A DNA stretch of 13,221 nt. Source: Lentisphaerota bacterium (GTDB lineage: Bacteria; Verrucomicrobiota; Kiritimatiellia; RFP12; UBA1067). The stretch covers positions 1 through 13,221 of the forward strand of contig SUVZ01000061.1 of assembly GCA_015061765.1 (NCBI GenBank). Direction: 5' to 3'. Below are positions 1 through 8,645 of this stretch, in pieces. Positions within the stretch are counted from its first letter, which is position 1. Each line of letters opens with the position of its first letter. A model generated the notes under the pieces. That model did not search any database, was not told where the DNA came from, and worked only from the letters and a program-made list of their open reading frames with translations. The position numbers and the translations under genes were made by a program.

Positions 1-1
1 T

Positions 2-3000
2 ATGAAACGCAAAGTTTTCATGTTTTTGCTCGGGTTCACCGTCGCTGTTGCAGTGCAGTGCGATGCGGGGACTGATGGTGGCGTGCCAATTTCGTCCAAG
101 ATGCCGAAATCGGGGGATTCTGCTGCATTCTTGGCTGGTTCGGACCGTCGCATATCATATCCTGATCATGTGAAGACCCGACCGTTGCTGCGCGGCGTCA
201 TGCTGCCGTTGAGACCGTGCACAGAGGATGACTTTCGCACCCTCCACGAGTGGGGCGCTACGTTGGCGCGTTACCAGATGAGCAGGCATTCTTTCCTTGC
301 AATCGGCAAGAACCGCGACTTGGAAGAATACGACCGCTGGCTGGACGAAAGGCTTGACCATCTTGATCGGGACGTCTTGCCGTTTGCGGCGAAATACGGC
401 ATAAAGATCGTGGTTGATCTGCACACCCCTCCCGGCGGACGCGATCCAGACCTTGATTGGACGATGTTCCATGACGAGAAATACGCCGATCATTTCGTGA
501 AGTGCTGGCAGAGGATAGCGTCGCGGTTCAAGCGTCGTCCTGAAGTATATGGCTTCGACCTCGTGAACGAGCCTGCGCAGACGCGTCCCGCAGTCTGCGA
601 CTATTGGACGCTCCAGAAGCGTGCCGCAGAGGCTGTCCGAGAAATCGACCCCCATACGACGATAATCATGGAGGCGAACAGGTGGGACGCCCCAAGCGCG
701 TTTTCGCAGCTCAAACCACTTCCGATGGACAATGTGATTTACCAGGTTCACATGTACGTGCCGCAGGCATTCACACATCAGGGCATAGGAAGCAGAAGTG
801 AACTGAAAGAAAAGACAAGCTATCCTGACAAGGCAAGGGGATGGGACATTGACTTTATACGCAAAACTCTGGCACCAGTTCGTGACTTTGAACGGAAATA
901 CGGCGCAAAGATATACGTCGGGGAGTTCAGCGCAATTGCCTGGGCTGAAGGCGCAGACCGGTACATGGCGGACTGCATTTCGGTTTTCGAGGAATACGGA
1001 TGGGATTGGACCTACCATGCCTTTCGCGAGTATAGCGGGTGGAGCGTCGAACATGAAGGACCGGACGCATCTCATATGAAGCCATCATCGGACAATCCGC
1101 GGCGACGGGCGCTGCTGGACGGGTTCAGACAAAAACCAAGAGTGGCTTTGCGCAAAAACACAGACGGCGGAGACGTCCAGAAAATCATAGACAATGCGCT
1201 TGCGTCGGGGTTGAGGTACGTAAGGATTCCGAAGTCCGTCTATGTTCTCGAGCCCGGGAGTGTCGCGTCGATCCATCTCCGAAATGTCAAGGGCGTCACC
1301 GTGGATTTTCAGGGTTCGGAATTGCAGGGAGAAATCCGCAGCGGGATGATTCGTCTTGACGGATGCGAAGATGTGGCGTTCAAGAACGCCGTGATCGACT
1401 ATCCGCATCGTCTTCCTTTTACGCAGGGCGTCATCAGAAACGTGGGACCGGACGGCGAGTGGGATGTGGAAATCGCCGAAGGATACGAGGATCGGGCCGG
1501 CGGCTGGCCGATACAGGTCTACGACGGCAAGACCGGCGATCTTGTGAATCCGATGCGCATGGGCGGCGAGAAGATCGTCCGGACGGGCGAGCGGCGCTAT
1601 TCCGTCACTGGCGGCAAAAACAAAAAGGGACGAGCCGGTGATGTCGTGGTCTGGTCTTTCGGCTGCGATACGTACGGCAATACGCAGTCGATCAGCAATA
1701 GGGCTCATGCGGTATGCCTTGTCAACTGCCGCAACTGCCGCATGGAGGACATCACCGTGTATTCGACGCCCGGATCGAACGGGTTCCGCGAAATGCTTGG
1801 GGATGGCGGCAATACGTATCTGCGCTGCTCGGTCGTGCCGCGCCCCGCCGAAAGCGATCCCGTCAAACGTTCACTCCGCCGCTATCGAAGCGGCAACCAC
1901 GATGCGTTCAACAGCCGCGGCATGAAGGTCGGGCCAAAACTTATAGACTGCGTCGCCTGCAATCACTGTGACGACGATGTCAACATTCACGGTCCTTATC
2001 AGTTCGTCTCATCGGTCAGAGGGCGTGTCGCACGGGCGTTTGTCAAGGATATGTATGCGGGGACGCTCAAGGTCGGCGACCCCGTGCAGTTCGTCACCAA
2101 GGATGGCTACGTTCCGCTGGCGCAGCCTGTAGTGTCGGCGATACGTCAGGTCGTTCCGACCGATGCGGAGCTGGCGGAGGTCAAGAAGGGGCTCAACTCG
2201 CAGGTTGCCGCCGGATGCAACACGATGGTCGAAGTGACGTTCGACCGGGATTGCGATGCCTTAAGGCCCGGTTCGCTTTTTGCCTCGCAAAACCAGAACG
2301 GGAATGGATTTCTTCTGCAGGGCTGCCGCTTCGGACCGAACCGTGCGCGCGGATTCAGTTGCAATGCATCCTATGGAACGGTCGCAAACTGCACTTTCGA
2401 CAGGCTGGAGCAGGCTGGCGTTCTTTCCCGGCCGAGCTATCATTGGCTTGAGGGCGGCGCATCGCGCAATGTCCGTTTCAAGGATTGCACGTTCATCGAC
2501 TGCGGAGTGTTCTTCGGTGTTCATAAGGAAATGGAGACCACTCCAGATTGTCACCGCAACATTGCGTTCGCCGGTTGCAGGTTCAAGGGCTCGCGGGCCA
2601 GGCTTGACGTCAGGTGCTGCCGCGGATTTGCAGTGGACGACAACACGTTTGACTTGCCGGCGGCAAAAGCCATGGGCCTGACGCATGTCGATCATGCGGT
2701 GGTCCGCAGATTGGACTACGGGGCACATCCGAAACAGCACATGATGTTCATGCGTCCTGAACGGGCAGCAGGACGGGTGCCGGTCAAGGTGCGGATACAC
2801 GGCGGAAGTTGGCAGACGGGCTATGCCGTTGACCATGAACTGTTTCCGGTGCTCGATTCTGTCGCGGACGGATTGGCGGCGGTCGCCGCCTTGCAGTACC
2901 GCACAGTGGACGAAGCGCGGAAGATGGGCGAGAATCCGCCTGTCAAGGGTGTCTACGACGACTGCTGTGCGGCGGTCCGCTATCTGCAGGCGCATGCCGA

Positions 3001-3523
3001 CGAGCTTGGGATTGATCCGAAACGCATTTCCATACACGGCGGAAGCGCAGGTGGTTGTGCCGCATTGATGATGGCGCTTAAGGATTCGAATCCCCTGGGG
3101 GTGGCGGCGATTCACGCAAACATTGCGCAGACCACGCTGGACCCAAAAGAGATCGACGAAATTCTGCCGGGTTTCAGATATGGAGGCCATGCGTTTGGAC
3201 TGCCCCGCGCGAGCGGGGATTTCATGCGTCGCCGCGAAGAGTATCTGCCGATGATAAGGGAGTGGTCGCCGTTGGCGCTCCTTGGCAAAGCCGATCCTGG
3301 CCGTCTGCCGCCTTTGCATCTCACGTATTCCCACCGGTATGCAAACGGGCGCGTTCCTGACGGAATGAACGACGACCGCGTTCATGACGCGGCGTTTGGC
3401 GATCTGTTCGTCAAGTTGTGCAGGGAGCTTGGCGTCGAATGCACTCTTACGGTTGCGGGTCGACGCGAGCATCCGGCGCGCTGTTCAGGGACGAACTCCG
3501 CACAGGCCGATTCAGGAGATTGA
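2..3523 (+). CDS. Secreted fusion: GH5-like hydrolase, parallel beta-helix, alpha/beta-hydrolase esterase
   Basis: This is a 1173-residue protein with three apparent modules. Residues 1-23 form a signal peptide (KRK followed by a hydrophobic stretch). Residues about 60-378 look like a GH5/clan-A TIM barrel: the acid/base is E190 in the VNEP motif and the probable nucleophile is E308 in YVGEFS. Residues about 385-905 are a Cys- and Asn-rich right-handed beta-helix of the pectate-lyase-like type. Residues about 910-1160 resemble BD-FAE-type esterases, with the oxyanion-hole HGG at 933-935 and the nucleophile S1015 in GGSAGG. Together these suggest an extracytoplasmic enzyme that cuts and deacylates a plant or host polysaccharide; the substrate is not readable from sequence. 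The start at base 2 is chosen because the signal peptide begins there; any upstream RBS lies outside the window. The C-terminal end after about residue 1155 looks out of frame (see findings), so the catalytic His is uncertain. Confidence 0.85.
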   Translation: MKRKVFMFLLGFTVAVAVQCDAGTDGGVPISSKMPKSGDSAAFLAGSDRRISYPDHVKTRPLLRGVMLPLRPCTEDDFRTLHEWGATLARYQMSRHSFLAIGKNRDLEEYDRWLDERLDHLDRDVLPFAAKYGIKIVVDLHTPPGGRDPDLDWTMFHDEKYADHFVKCWQRIASRFKRRPEVYGFDLVNEPAQTRPAVCDYWTLQKRAAEAVREIDPHTTIIMEANRWDAPSAFSQLKPLPMDNVIYQVHMYVPQAFTHQGIGSRSELKEKTSYPDKARGWDIDFIRKTLAPVRDFERKYGAKIYVGEFSAIAWAEGADRYMADCISVFEEYGWDWTYHAFREYSGWSVEHEGPDASHMKPSSDNPRRRALLDGFRQKPRVALRKNTDGGDVQKIIDNALASGLRYVRIPKSVYVLEPGSVASIHLRNVKGVTVDFQGSELQGEIRSGMIRLDGCEDVAFKNAVIDYPHRLPFTQGVIRNVGPDGEWDVEIAEGYEDRAGGWPIQVYDGKTGDLVNPMRMGGEKIVRTGERRYSVTGGKNKKGRAGDVVVWSFGCDTYGNTQSISNRAHAVCLVNCRNCRMEDITVYSTPGSNGFREMLGDGGNTYLRCSVVPRPAESDPVKRSLRRYRSGNHDAFNSRGMKVGPKLIDCVACNHCDDDVNIHGPYQFVSSVRGRVARAFVKDMYAGTLKVGDPVQFVTKDGYVPLAQPVVSAIRQVVPTDAELAEVKKGLNSQVAAGCNTMVEVTFDRDCDALRPGSLFASQNQNGNGFLLQGCRFGPNRARGFSCNASYGTVANCTFDRLEQAGVLSRPSYHWLEGGASRNVRFKDCTFIDCGVFFGVHKEMETTPDCHRNIAFAGCRFKGSRARLDVRCCRGFAVDDNTFDLPAAKAMGLTHVDHAVVRRLDYGAHPKQHMMFMRPERAAGRVPVKVRIHGGSWQTGYAVDHELFPVLDSVADGLAAVAALQYRTVDEARKMGENPPVKGVYDDCCAAVRYLQAHADELGIDPKRISIHGGSAGGCAALMMALKDSNPLGVAAIHANIAQTTLDPKEIDEILPGFRYGGHAFGLPRASGDFMRRREEYLPMIREWSPLALLGKADPGRLPPLHLTYSHRYANGRVPDGMNDDRVHDAAFGDLFVKLCRELGVECTLTVAGRREHPARCSGTNSAQADSGD

Positions 3524-3587
3524 AGTTGCGACTTGGAAGTCTGTGAAGGTTGTAAGTACCGCTCCGTAAATGTTTTGTGCGGCGTCT

Positions 3588-3606
3588 TTGCCCGGAGACC
3601 GGGCAA
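3588..3606 (+). other. Intergenic hairpin between operon genes 1 and 2
   Basis: TTGCCCGG (3588-3595) and CCGGGCAA (3599-3606) form a perfect 8-bp stem around the loop AGA. No T-tract follows, so it does not look like an intrinsic terminator. It lies in the only long gap (135 bases) inside the run of five genes. It could be an mRNA processing or stability element that sets different expression of gene 1 and gene 2. The rest of the gap contains a possible out-of-frame tail of gene 1 (to about 3569) and, at 3645-3651, an AAAGGAT Shine-Dalgarno-like sequence for gene 2. Confidence 0.5.
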
Positions 3607-3658
3607 TATGCTGAAAACCAAGCGATGTCTGGATATTCTCAAGAAAGGATAGAAAATT

Positions 3659-5647
3659 ATGAATAAACTGAAACAAGTGGCAATGTTGTCCGTGACGACG
3701 GTTTTCGTCAGCGGCTCGATTGCCGCGAACGATTCGCGCCAACCGCTTTTCGAGGACGGGCGGTTCGAGTTTGGCGTCAATTACTGGGCAAGCGAGACCG
3801 CCACGCGGATGTGGCGGGACTGGAGGCCAGAAAGCATCGAAAAGGACCTTGCAGTCCTTGAGGCCCATGGCGTGACTGTCCTTCGAGTTTTCCCCACATG
3901 GAGTGACTTTCAGCCCATCGTCGAGGTCCACCGTGCAGGGCCTGACTACGGCAATCGCCGCGAGACGCGCTTCACGCTCGACGAACTGCCTCTTCCCGAT
4001 ACGCCCGCCGGGCGTGCCGGAGTGGACGAAAAAATGCTTGGTCGCTTCGCCGAGTTCTGCGATATGGCCGAGCGCCACGGCATGAAGCTTATTGTTGCGA
4101 TTCTCACTGGCCATATGACGTTTCGGCTGTTCATTCCGCCAGCCATTGAAAACCGAAATCCGCAAAGCGATCCCGTGGCGCTGTATTGGGAGGCGAAGTA
4201 CATAGACTGCTTTGTCCGCACCATGAAGGACAAGAAGGCCATCGTCGCATGGGAGAGCGGCAACGAACCGACGTGGTTCGGGAAGTTGGAGTCGCCATCG
4301 CATGCAGCCGCATGGCTCCGCTACATACACAACCAGATTCGTGTCTCCGACCCCACGCGTCCGGTCATAGGGTCGCACGGAGCCGTATACGTGTCTACCA
4401 ATACATGGATTCCATGGATCATAGACGACGTGGCCGAGGTCTCCGACTGGTTGCCGAACCATCTCTATGAACTATGGAGCCGCAAAAGTCCCGATGCCAT
4501 AGACACGATACGCAGTGCAATGTTCCTGCCGTCTCGATGCGGAGTGCTGGAGTCGATTTCTGGCAAGCCGACCTTTGTCGAGGAGCATGGCGTCCGTCGT
4601 GCCGAGATTGCTTCGCCTGCGCTTGTCTCACGTTTTTTGCGCACGGAAATGTGGAATTCATGGGTCGCGAATCTGCGTTCGATCGTATGGTGGTGTGCGT
4701 TTGACCAGGACAACCAGACATGCGCACCGTATGACTGGTCGGAACCATGTCTCGAGCTCGGAATATTCTCGAGCGGCCGTACACCGTATCCGGCTGCGGA
4801 CGTGGCTTCGAGGTTCGTGCGGTTCGTATCGGAGCAGCCAGCCTTGCCGAAGGCGAAGCCGGATGCCGTGTTCATCGTCTCGGACGAGAGCACGGTGCAT
4901 GCGTCGTACATTCTTGCTCGACAGGCTGGGATAATGCCTGAATACCAGACAACCGCCCAGAAGCCGAGAAAGGCATCCGTCTATTTCTTCCCGAACGTCG
5001 AAGAGCGCGGGCATATGCCAAACTCGATATGGATCGATCTCAAGGAGAAGGTCCGGGACGGAGCTACACTTTATCTTTCAATCGGCGAAAGCTGTTTCCT
5101 GACCGGGATGGACTTGTTCTGCGGAATGCAGATCGTAAAGAAGACCTCCGAATCGAGGAATATCAACGTCAATTTCGGGGACTTTTCGCTTTCAGTCAAT
5201 CGAAAAGACAACCCCGTCTATGAATCGTGCGGGGCAGAGGTTCTCGCCAAAGACCAGGACGGAAACCCCGTTTTCTTCCGCAACCGCTATGGGAAGGGGT
5301 CGGTGTATACGCTTTGCTTCCCAATCGAAAGAATTGCACATGGCGCAAGCGGCGGATTTGATTCTGATGCCTATAGAATCTACCGGAAGGTCCTGTCGGT
5401 GCCGCAACTCGTCGAAGACGGTGTGCGCGACGTCACAACTTCCTGCCACTATGTTTCGAGCACAACTGCGCTCGTGCCTGTTGTAAACAATTCGCCGAAT
5501 CCGTATAATGGGCGGCCTGTCGTAGCTGATGGTTGGCGCGTCACCGGTGCGGCGACCGATGCGCCGGAACATGCATCGTTCAAGGACGGCGAACTCTCGC
5601 TTGGCGCGAACTACGGCATTCTGCTGACGTTGGAGAAGAGAAAATGA
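3659..5647 (+). CDS. Secreted GH5-like (clan A) glycoside hydrolase, possible beta-mannosidase-type
   Basis: This is a 662-residue protein with a signal peptide (residues 1-23, cleavage near SIAA/ND). Residues about 35-400 read as a clan GH-A TIM barrel. FGVNYWAS near the start and LRVFPTW on an early strand fit GH5 members. WESGNEP places the acid/base at E203. PTFVEEHG places the nucleophile at E308 or E309, with E309 the better match to the family's EEFG pattern. Residues about 405-660 contain a class I glutamine-amidotransferase-like alpha/beta segment (DAVFIVSDE to GATLYLSIGE) and a beta-rich tail containing GKGSVYTLCFPIE, an arrangement seen in some GH5 and GH42 enzymes. The resemblance to GH5_18-like beta-mannosidases, and the isomerase gene that follows, point to mannosides, but this is inference. 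The stop codon overlaps the next start by four bases. Confidence 0.8.
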   Translation: MNKLKQVAMLSVTTVFVSGSIAANDSRQPLFEDGRFEFGVNYWASETATRMWRDWRPESIEKDLAVLEAHGVTVLRVFPTWSDFQPIVEVHRAGPDYGNRRETRFTLDELPLPDTPAGRAGVDEKMLGRFAEFCDMAERHGMKLIVAILTGHMTFRLFIPPAIENRNPQSDPVALYWEAKYIDCFVRTMKDKKAIVAWESGNEPTWFGKLESPSHAAAWLRYIHNQIRVSDPTRPVIGSHGAVYVSTNTWIPWIIDDVAEVSDWLPNHLYELWSRKSPDAIDTIRSAMFLPSRCGVLESISGKPTFVEEHGVRRAEIASPALVSRFLRTEMWNSWVANLRSIVWWCAFDQDNQTCAPYDWSEPCLELGIFSSGRTPYPAADVASRFVRFVSEQPALPKAKPDAVFIVSDESTVHASYILARQAGIMPEYQTTAQKPRKASVYFFPNVEERGHMPNSIWIDLKEKVRDGATLYLSIGESCFLTGMDLFCGMQIVKKTSESRNINVNFGDFSLSVNRKDNPVYESCGAEVLAKDQDGNPVFFRNRYGKGSVYTLCFPIERIAHGASGGFDSDAYRIYRKVLSVPQLVEDGVRDVTTSCHYVSSTTALVPVVNNSPNPYNGRPVVADGWRVTGAATDAPEHASFKDGELSLGANYGILLTLEKRK

Positions 5648-6651
5648 TAGCCAAGCTCCAGCCAAACCGCGTGAGGCGGATGTATCTTGGCGGAGGGCGC
5701 ATCGATGCATTCAGCGGCGTCTCGGCTAATGTGTCGGACGGCGTGCCGCGTCCCGAGGACTGGCTCGCCTCGACTACGCAGGCATTTAACGGCGCTCTTG
5801 AAATCGAAGGTGAAGGCCTGGGACGGCTCGAAGACGGACGACTCGTGAAGGACGCCGTCGGACCCCTCCCGATTCTCGTCAAGCTTCTCGACTCGGACGA
5901 GCGCCTTGTCATCCAGGCGCATCCGACCGTGCAATGCGCAAAGCGTCTCTTCAACTCGCCCGTCGGAAAGACGGAATGCTGGTATTTCCTTCCCGGCACA
6001 GCGCCTGATGCATGTGTCTACCTCGGCTTCAAGCCCGGCGTGACGCGCGCTGCCTGGGAACTGGCGGTTCTGGATTCTGGCCGCAAAGAACGCAAAGTTC
6101 GCAAAGACGACCAAGACAATCTTCTTCTTCCCTTTCTCCACCGCATACCTATTGCGCCCGGAGACTTCGTCTTTGTCGAAGGCGGCGTTCCCCATGCGAT
6201 AGGCGCGGGTTGCTTCATGGTCGAGCTTCAGGAACCGAGCGATCTTATGGTCGTCGCAGAGCGCTTTACGCCGTCCGGCCGTCGCATACCCGACGCGAAG
6301 CTGCACGGCGGCGTCGGCTGGGGAAAGATGTTCGACGTCTACGAATACGATGGGCGAACGTTCGAGGAGACGTGCGCGAAGTACGTAAGGAAATTTTCCG
6401 CAGGTACGGGCGAGGTGCATATCTGCGGGCCGGAGTTCACCGACAAGTTCGAGATGTGGCGGCTTTGCGGAGGGGGAAAAGTATGTCCGAACGGAAACAT
6501 ATCGGTTGTCGCCGTAACTGATGGAGAAGGTGCTATCAATGGTGTTTGTGTGAAGAGGGGTGATCGGCTTGTCATCGCAGATGAAGTCGAATTGCTTGCC
6601 GATGGTTCCGTATCTGCCATTGTGTGTTTCAAAACGGCGAAAGGAATGTGA
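5644..6651 (+). CDS. manA: Mannose-6-phosphate isomerase, class I (short type)
   Basis: This 335-residue cytoplasmic enzyme interconverts mannose 6-phosphate and fructose 6-phosphate using zinc. Zinc ligands are visible in the family pattern: Q91 and H93 (VIQAHP), E111 (GKTECWY) and H184 (GVPHAIG). The family motif ELQEPSDLMVV follows, and a C-terminal cupin-like domain runs from about residue 250. There is no signal peptide, unlike its neighbours. The start at 5644 is supported by GGAG at 5632-5635, eight bases upstream, and by the ATGA overlap with the preceding stop; the open frame continues upstream but only inside the preceding gene. Co-translation with secreted hydrolases suggests that the operon's product sugar includes mannose. 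Residues about 146-157 (charged, GRKERKVRKDDQ) are encoded by a dispersed repeat (separate entry). Confidence 0.9.
   Translation: MIAKLQPNRVRRMYLGGGRIDAFSGVSANVSDGVPRPEDWLASTTQAFNGALEIEGEGLGRLEDGRLVKDAVGPLPILVKLLDSDERLVIQAHPTVQCAKRLFNSPVGKTECWYFLPGTAPDACVYLGFKPGVTRAAWELAVLDSGRKERKVRKDDQDNLLLPFLHRIPIAPGDFVFVEGGVPHAIGAGCFMVELQEPSDLMVVAERFTPSGRRIPDAKLHGGVGWGKMFDVYEYDGRTFEETCAKYVRKFSAGTGEVHICGPEFTDKFEMWRLCGGGKVCPNGNISVVAVTDGEGAINGVCVKRGDRLVIADEVELLADGSVSAIVCFKTAKGM
6080..6109 (+). repeat. Dispersed short repeat lying inside the manA coding sequence
   Basis: The 16 bases gccgcaaagaacgcaa at 6080-6095 recur exactly at 12917-12932 in the non-coding tail of the window. Inside manA the pattern continues as two further degenerate units (gcaaagttc, gcaaagac), giving a small tandem array with a period of about nine. 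Units of this 'cgcaaagaa' type are, to my knowledge, scattered through intergenic DNA of PVC-group genomes. Here the array is translated in frame as a basic loop, GRKERKVRKDD, between the YLGFKPG region and the HRIPIAPGD strand, a place likely to tolerate an insertion. Confidence 0.6.
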
Positions 6652-6671
6652 TTTCTTGAGGAAAATCAGCA

Positions 6672-8645
6672 ATGAAAACGATAAGGCACATGGTTGTGTT
6701 GTCCGTTGGGATGGCAGCGATAGCGGCGATAGGCGCGGTTCCCGCGCCTTGGACACCGGTCGAGGCGAAAAACGGTGTAGTGTCGGTCTGGGGACGCGAA
6801 TACGCATTTGCGTCGAATGCGTTCCCGGTTGCCGTGAAATCGGGAGGAGTTGATCTCCTGACCGGGCCGATGCGGATCGTCTGTGCGGACACAAACGGAA
6901 ACGAGGTTGTCTGGAAGAAGGGTGGCAGCTGGGTGCAGGAACAAGGCGAGGAGTCCGTTACCGTCTGTGCATGGCAGGAGTCGGACGGTCTCGCCGCCAA
7001 TGTCGCTTTTTGCCTTGAGTTTGACGGCATGGCAAAGGTGTCGCTCGCGCTCGTGCCTGGCCAGCACGGTGATGCAATGCTTGAAACGCTGGCGAAGGCA
7101 TGGCTGGAGATTCCGCTCGCCCCTGGCGTCGTTTCGCTCTACAACTACTCGCCGCTGGACTGGGACCGCTTGGGAAACACGGGATGCGTTAAGGGATCGA
7201 TGGTCTGGCCGTTTCGATGCTCGATCTGGTTGGGAAACGACAAGGTCGGCCTTTGCTGGTTCTGCGAGAGCGACGAAAACTTCCATCCGGCGGATAGGCA
7301 GAAAGTTGTCGAGGTGCTTCCCGCCGAAAAAGAGACACTTTTGCGGATAAGGCTTGTCGACCGGACGGTCAAGTTGCCGTCCACTTGGGTGTTCGGTCTG
7401 CAGGCGACGCCTACGAAGCCGTTCCCCAAAGATTTCAACAAGAATCACACCGTCCATTCTCCGCAGATGGGTGCGAGTATTCTTTTCAAGCGCCCCGAGG
7501 TGTGGTGGACGGCGCAGAGGGCTTTTCCTGAGGGAAAAGTCGAGGAAACGCTCGATGCAGCTGCAAGATTGGGCGTTAAGACGGTCGTCTTCCACGAGGA
7601 CTGGATTCCCGTCCAAAACAACCCGAAGCCGCACGCTGACTTCAAGCCGTTGGTCGATGCCTGCCATGCGAGAGGCTTGAAAGTAATGGTCTATCAGGGG
7701 TATGAATTGTCGCCTCTCGATCCGGCGTGGGGGGATAATCATGCCCAGTGGCTTCGGGAGAAGGCGGACGGCAGCTACTGGTCATATTGGTTTCGCGAGC
7801 CGGGGCAGCGCGACTATTATGTCTGCTACAAGAGTGGCTTCGCCGAATTGTGGCTCGAACGCGTGAAAAAGGCGTATGACGAACTGGGTCTTGACGGACT
7901 CTATCTTGACGGCACCGTTGTGCCATGGGGGTGTGCAAACAAAAGGCATGGCTGCGGCTGGTGCGATGCGGAAGGCAAAACGCATATGACGTATTCGTTT
8001 TTTGCGGTACGGCGGATGATGCGTTCGCTTTACGAATTTGTGGAGAAGCGCGGTGGACGCATAGATGTTCACCAGAGTGGGTGCGTCTGCCCGGCGATGC
8101 TCGCTTTTGCCCACTCCTATTGGGACGGAGAGCAGCTGGCGTTCAGAAAGGATATAAAGAAGGAATTGAACATCGAAGCCTTCCGTGCGGAATTTATGGG
8201 GCGCAACCATGGCGTGCCGTGCGAGTTTCTCGCTTATGAAAAGCCGGGATGGAGCTACGAGAACGCGTTGGCGATAACGCTTCTCCACGATGTAATGGTG
8301 CGTCCCTGCGGATTCTCCTCCGTGGCGCGCATCGCTCCGGTATGGAAGGTGTTTGACGGGTTCGGCACATCGAACGCAGAATGGCTGCCCTATTGGGAAA
8401 ACCCTGTAGCGGTCGCGCCTGAGTGCGTCAAGGCAAGCATGTACAGGAAGGGCGGCGAATCGTTGATTGTGGTCTCGAACATTTCACCGGATTTGGCGGT
8501 AAGGGCTGTGGTAACATTGCCGGATGGCGCGACATATGCGCGTGACGAGCTTGCGGGCCGGGATGTGCCGGTGTGTGACGGCAAGGTGACGCTCGATATT
8601 GAGCCGTTTCGCGTGGTGTTATTGAGAGTTGAAAGGGCAAAATGA
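6672..8645 (+). CDS. Secreted DUF6067-like putative glycoside hydrolase
   Basis: This is a 657-residue protein with a signal peptide (residues 1-22, cleavage near IGA/VPA). Residues about 25-255 form a beta-sandwich-like N-terminal domain ending in VFGLQATPTKPFP, a phrase I associate with DUF6067-type 'glycoside hydrolase domain' proteins. Residues about 270-590 read as a TIM barrel: LGVKTVVFHEDW, GLKVMVYQGYELS and LDGLYLDGT follow the strand order of retaining alpha-glycosidase-like barrels. D413 in YLDGT is the best nucleophile candidate, and DVHQSG and CEFLAYE are further candidate active-site stretches. A beta-rich tail (about 590-657) resembles a glycosidase C-terminal domain. TTGAGG at 6655-6660 is the likely Shine-Dalgarno sequence; the gene starts 20 bases after manA and ends in a 4-base overlap with the next. 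The substrate is unknown, and the family name is from memory of motifs, not a search. Confidence 0.72.
   Translation: MKTIRHMVVLSVGMAAIAAIGAVPAPWTPVEAKNGVVSVWGREYAFASNAFPVAVKSGGVDLLTGPMRIVCADTNGNEVVWKKGGSWVQEQGEESVTVCAWQESDGLAANVAFCLEFDGMAKVSLALVPGQHGDAMLETLAKAWLEIPLAPGVVSLYNYSPLDWDRLGNTGCVKGSMVWPFRCSIWLGNDKVGLCWFCESDENFHPADRQKVVEVLPAEKETLLRIRLVDRTVKLPSTWVFGLQATPTKPFPKDFNKNHTVHSPQMGASILFKRPEVWWTAQRAFPEGKVEETLDAAARLGVKTVVFHEDWIPVQNNPKPHADFKPLVDACHARGLKVMVYQGYELSPLDPAWGDNHAQWLREKADGSYWSYWFREPGQRDYYVCYKSGFAELWLERVKKAYDELGLDGLYLDGTVVPWGCANKRHGCGWCDAEGKTHMTYSFFAVRRMMRSLYEFVEKRGGRIDVHQSGCVCPAMLAFAHSYWDGEQLAFRKDIKKELNIEAFRAEFMGRNHGVPCEFLAYEKPGWSYENALAITLLHDVMVRPCGFSSVARIAPVWKVFDGFGTSNAEWLPYWENPVAVAPECVKASMYRKGGESLIVVSNISPDLAVRAVVTLPDGATYARDELAGRDVPVCDGKVTLDIEPFRVVLLRVERAK

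Noticed and set aside
2261..3472. Minus-strand open frame of 403 codons opposite the fusion gene
   Set aside because: It is fully antisense to a recognisable beta-helix and esterase coding region; its codons mirror those of the plus strand and it has no family features.
5533..5643. Longer N-terminus for manA starting at 5533
   Set aside because: The extension lies wholly inside the upstream hydrolase gene and has no family similarity; the start at 5644 has a good ribosome site and the ATGA overlap.
5611..6894. Minus-strand open frame of 427 codons opposite manA
   Set aside because: It is antisense to a clear mannose-6-phosphate isomerase and runs across the manA/DUF6067 junction; no recognisable motif.
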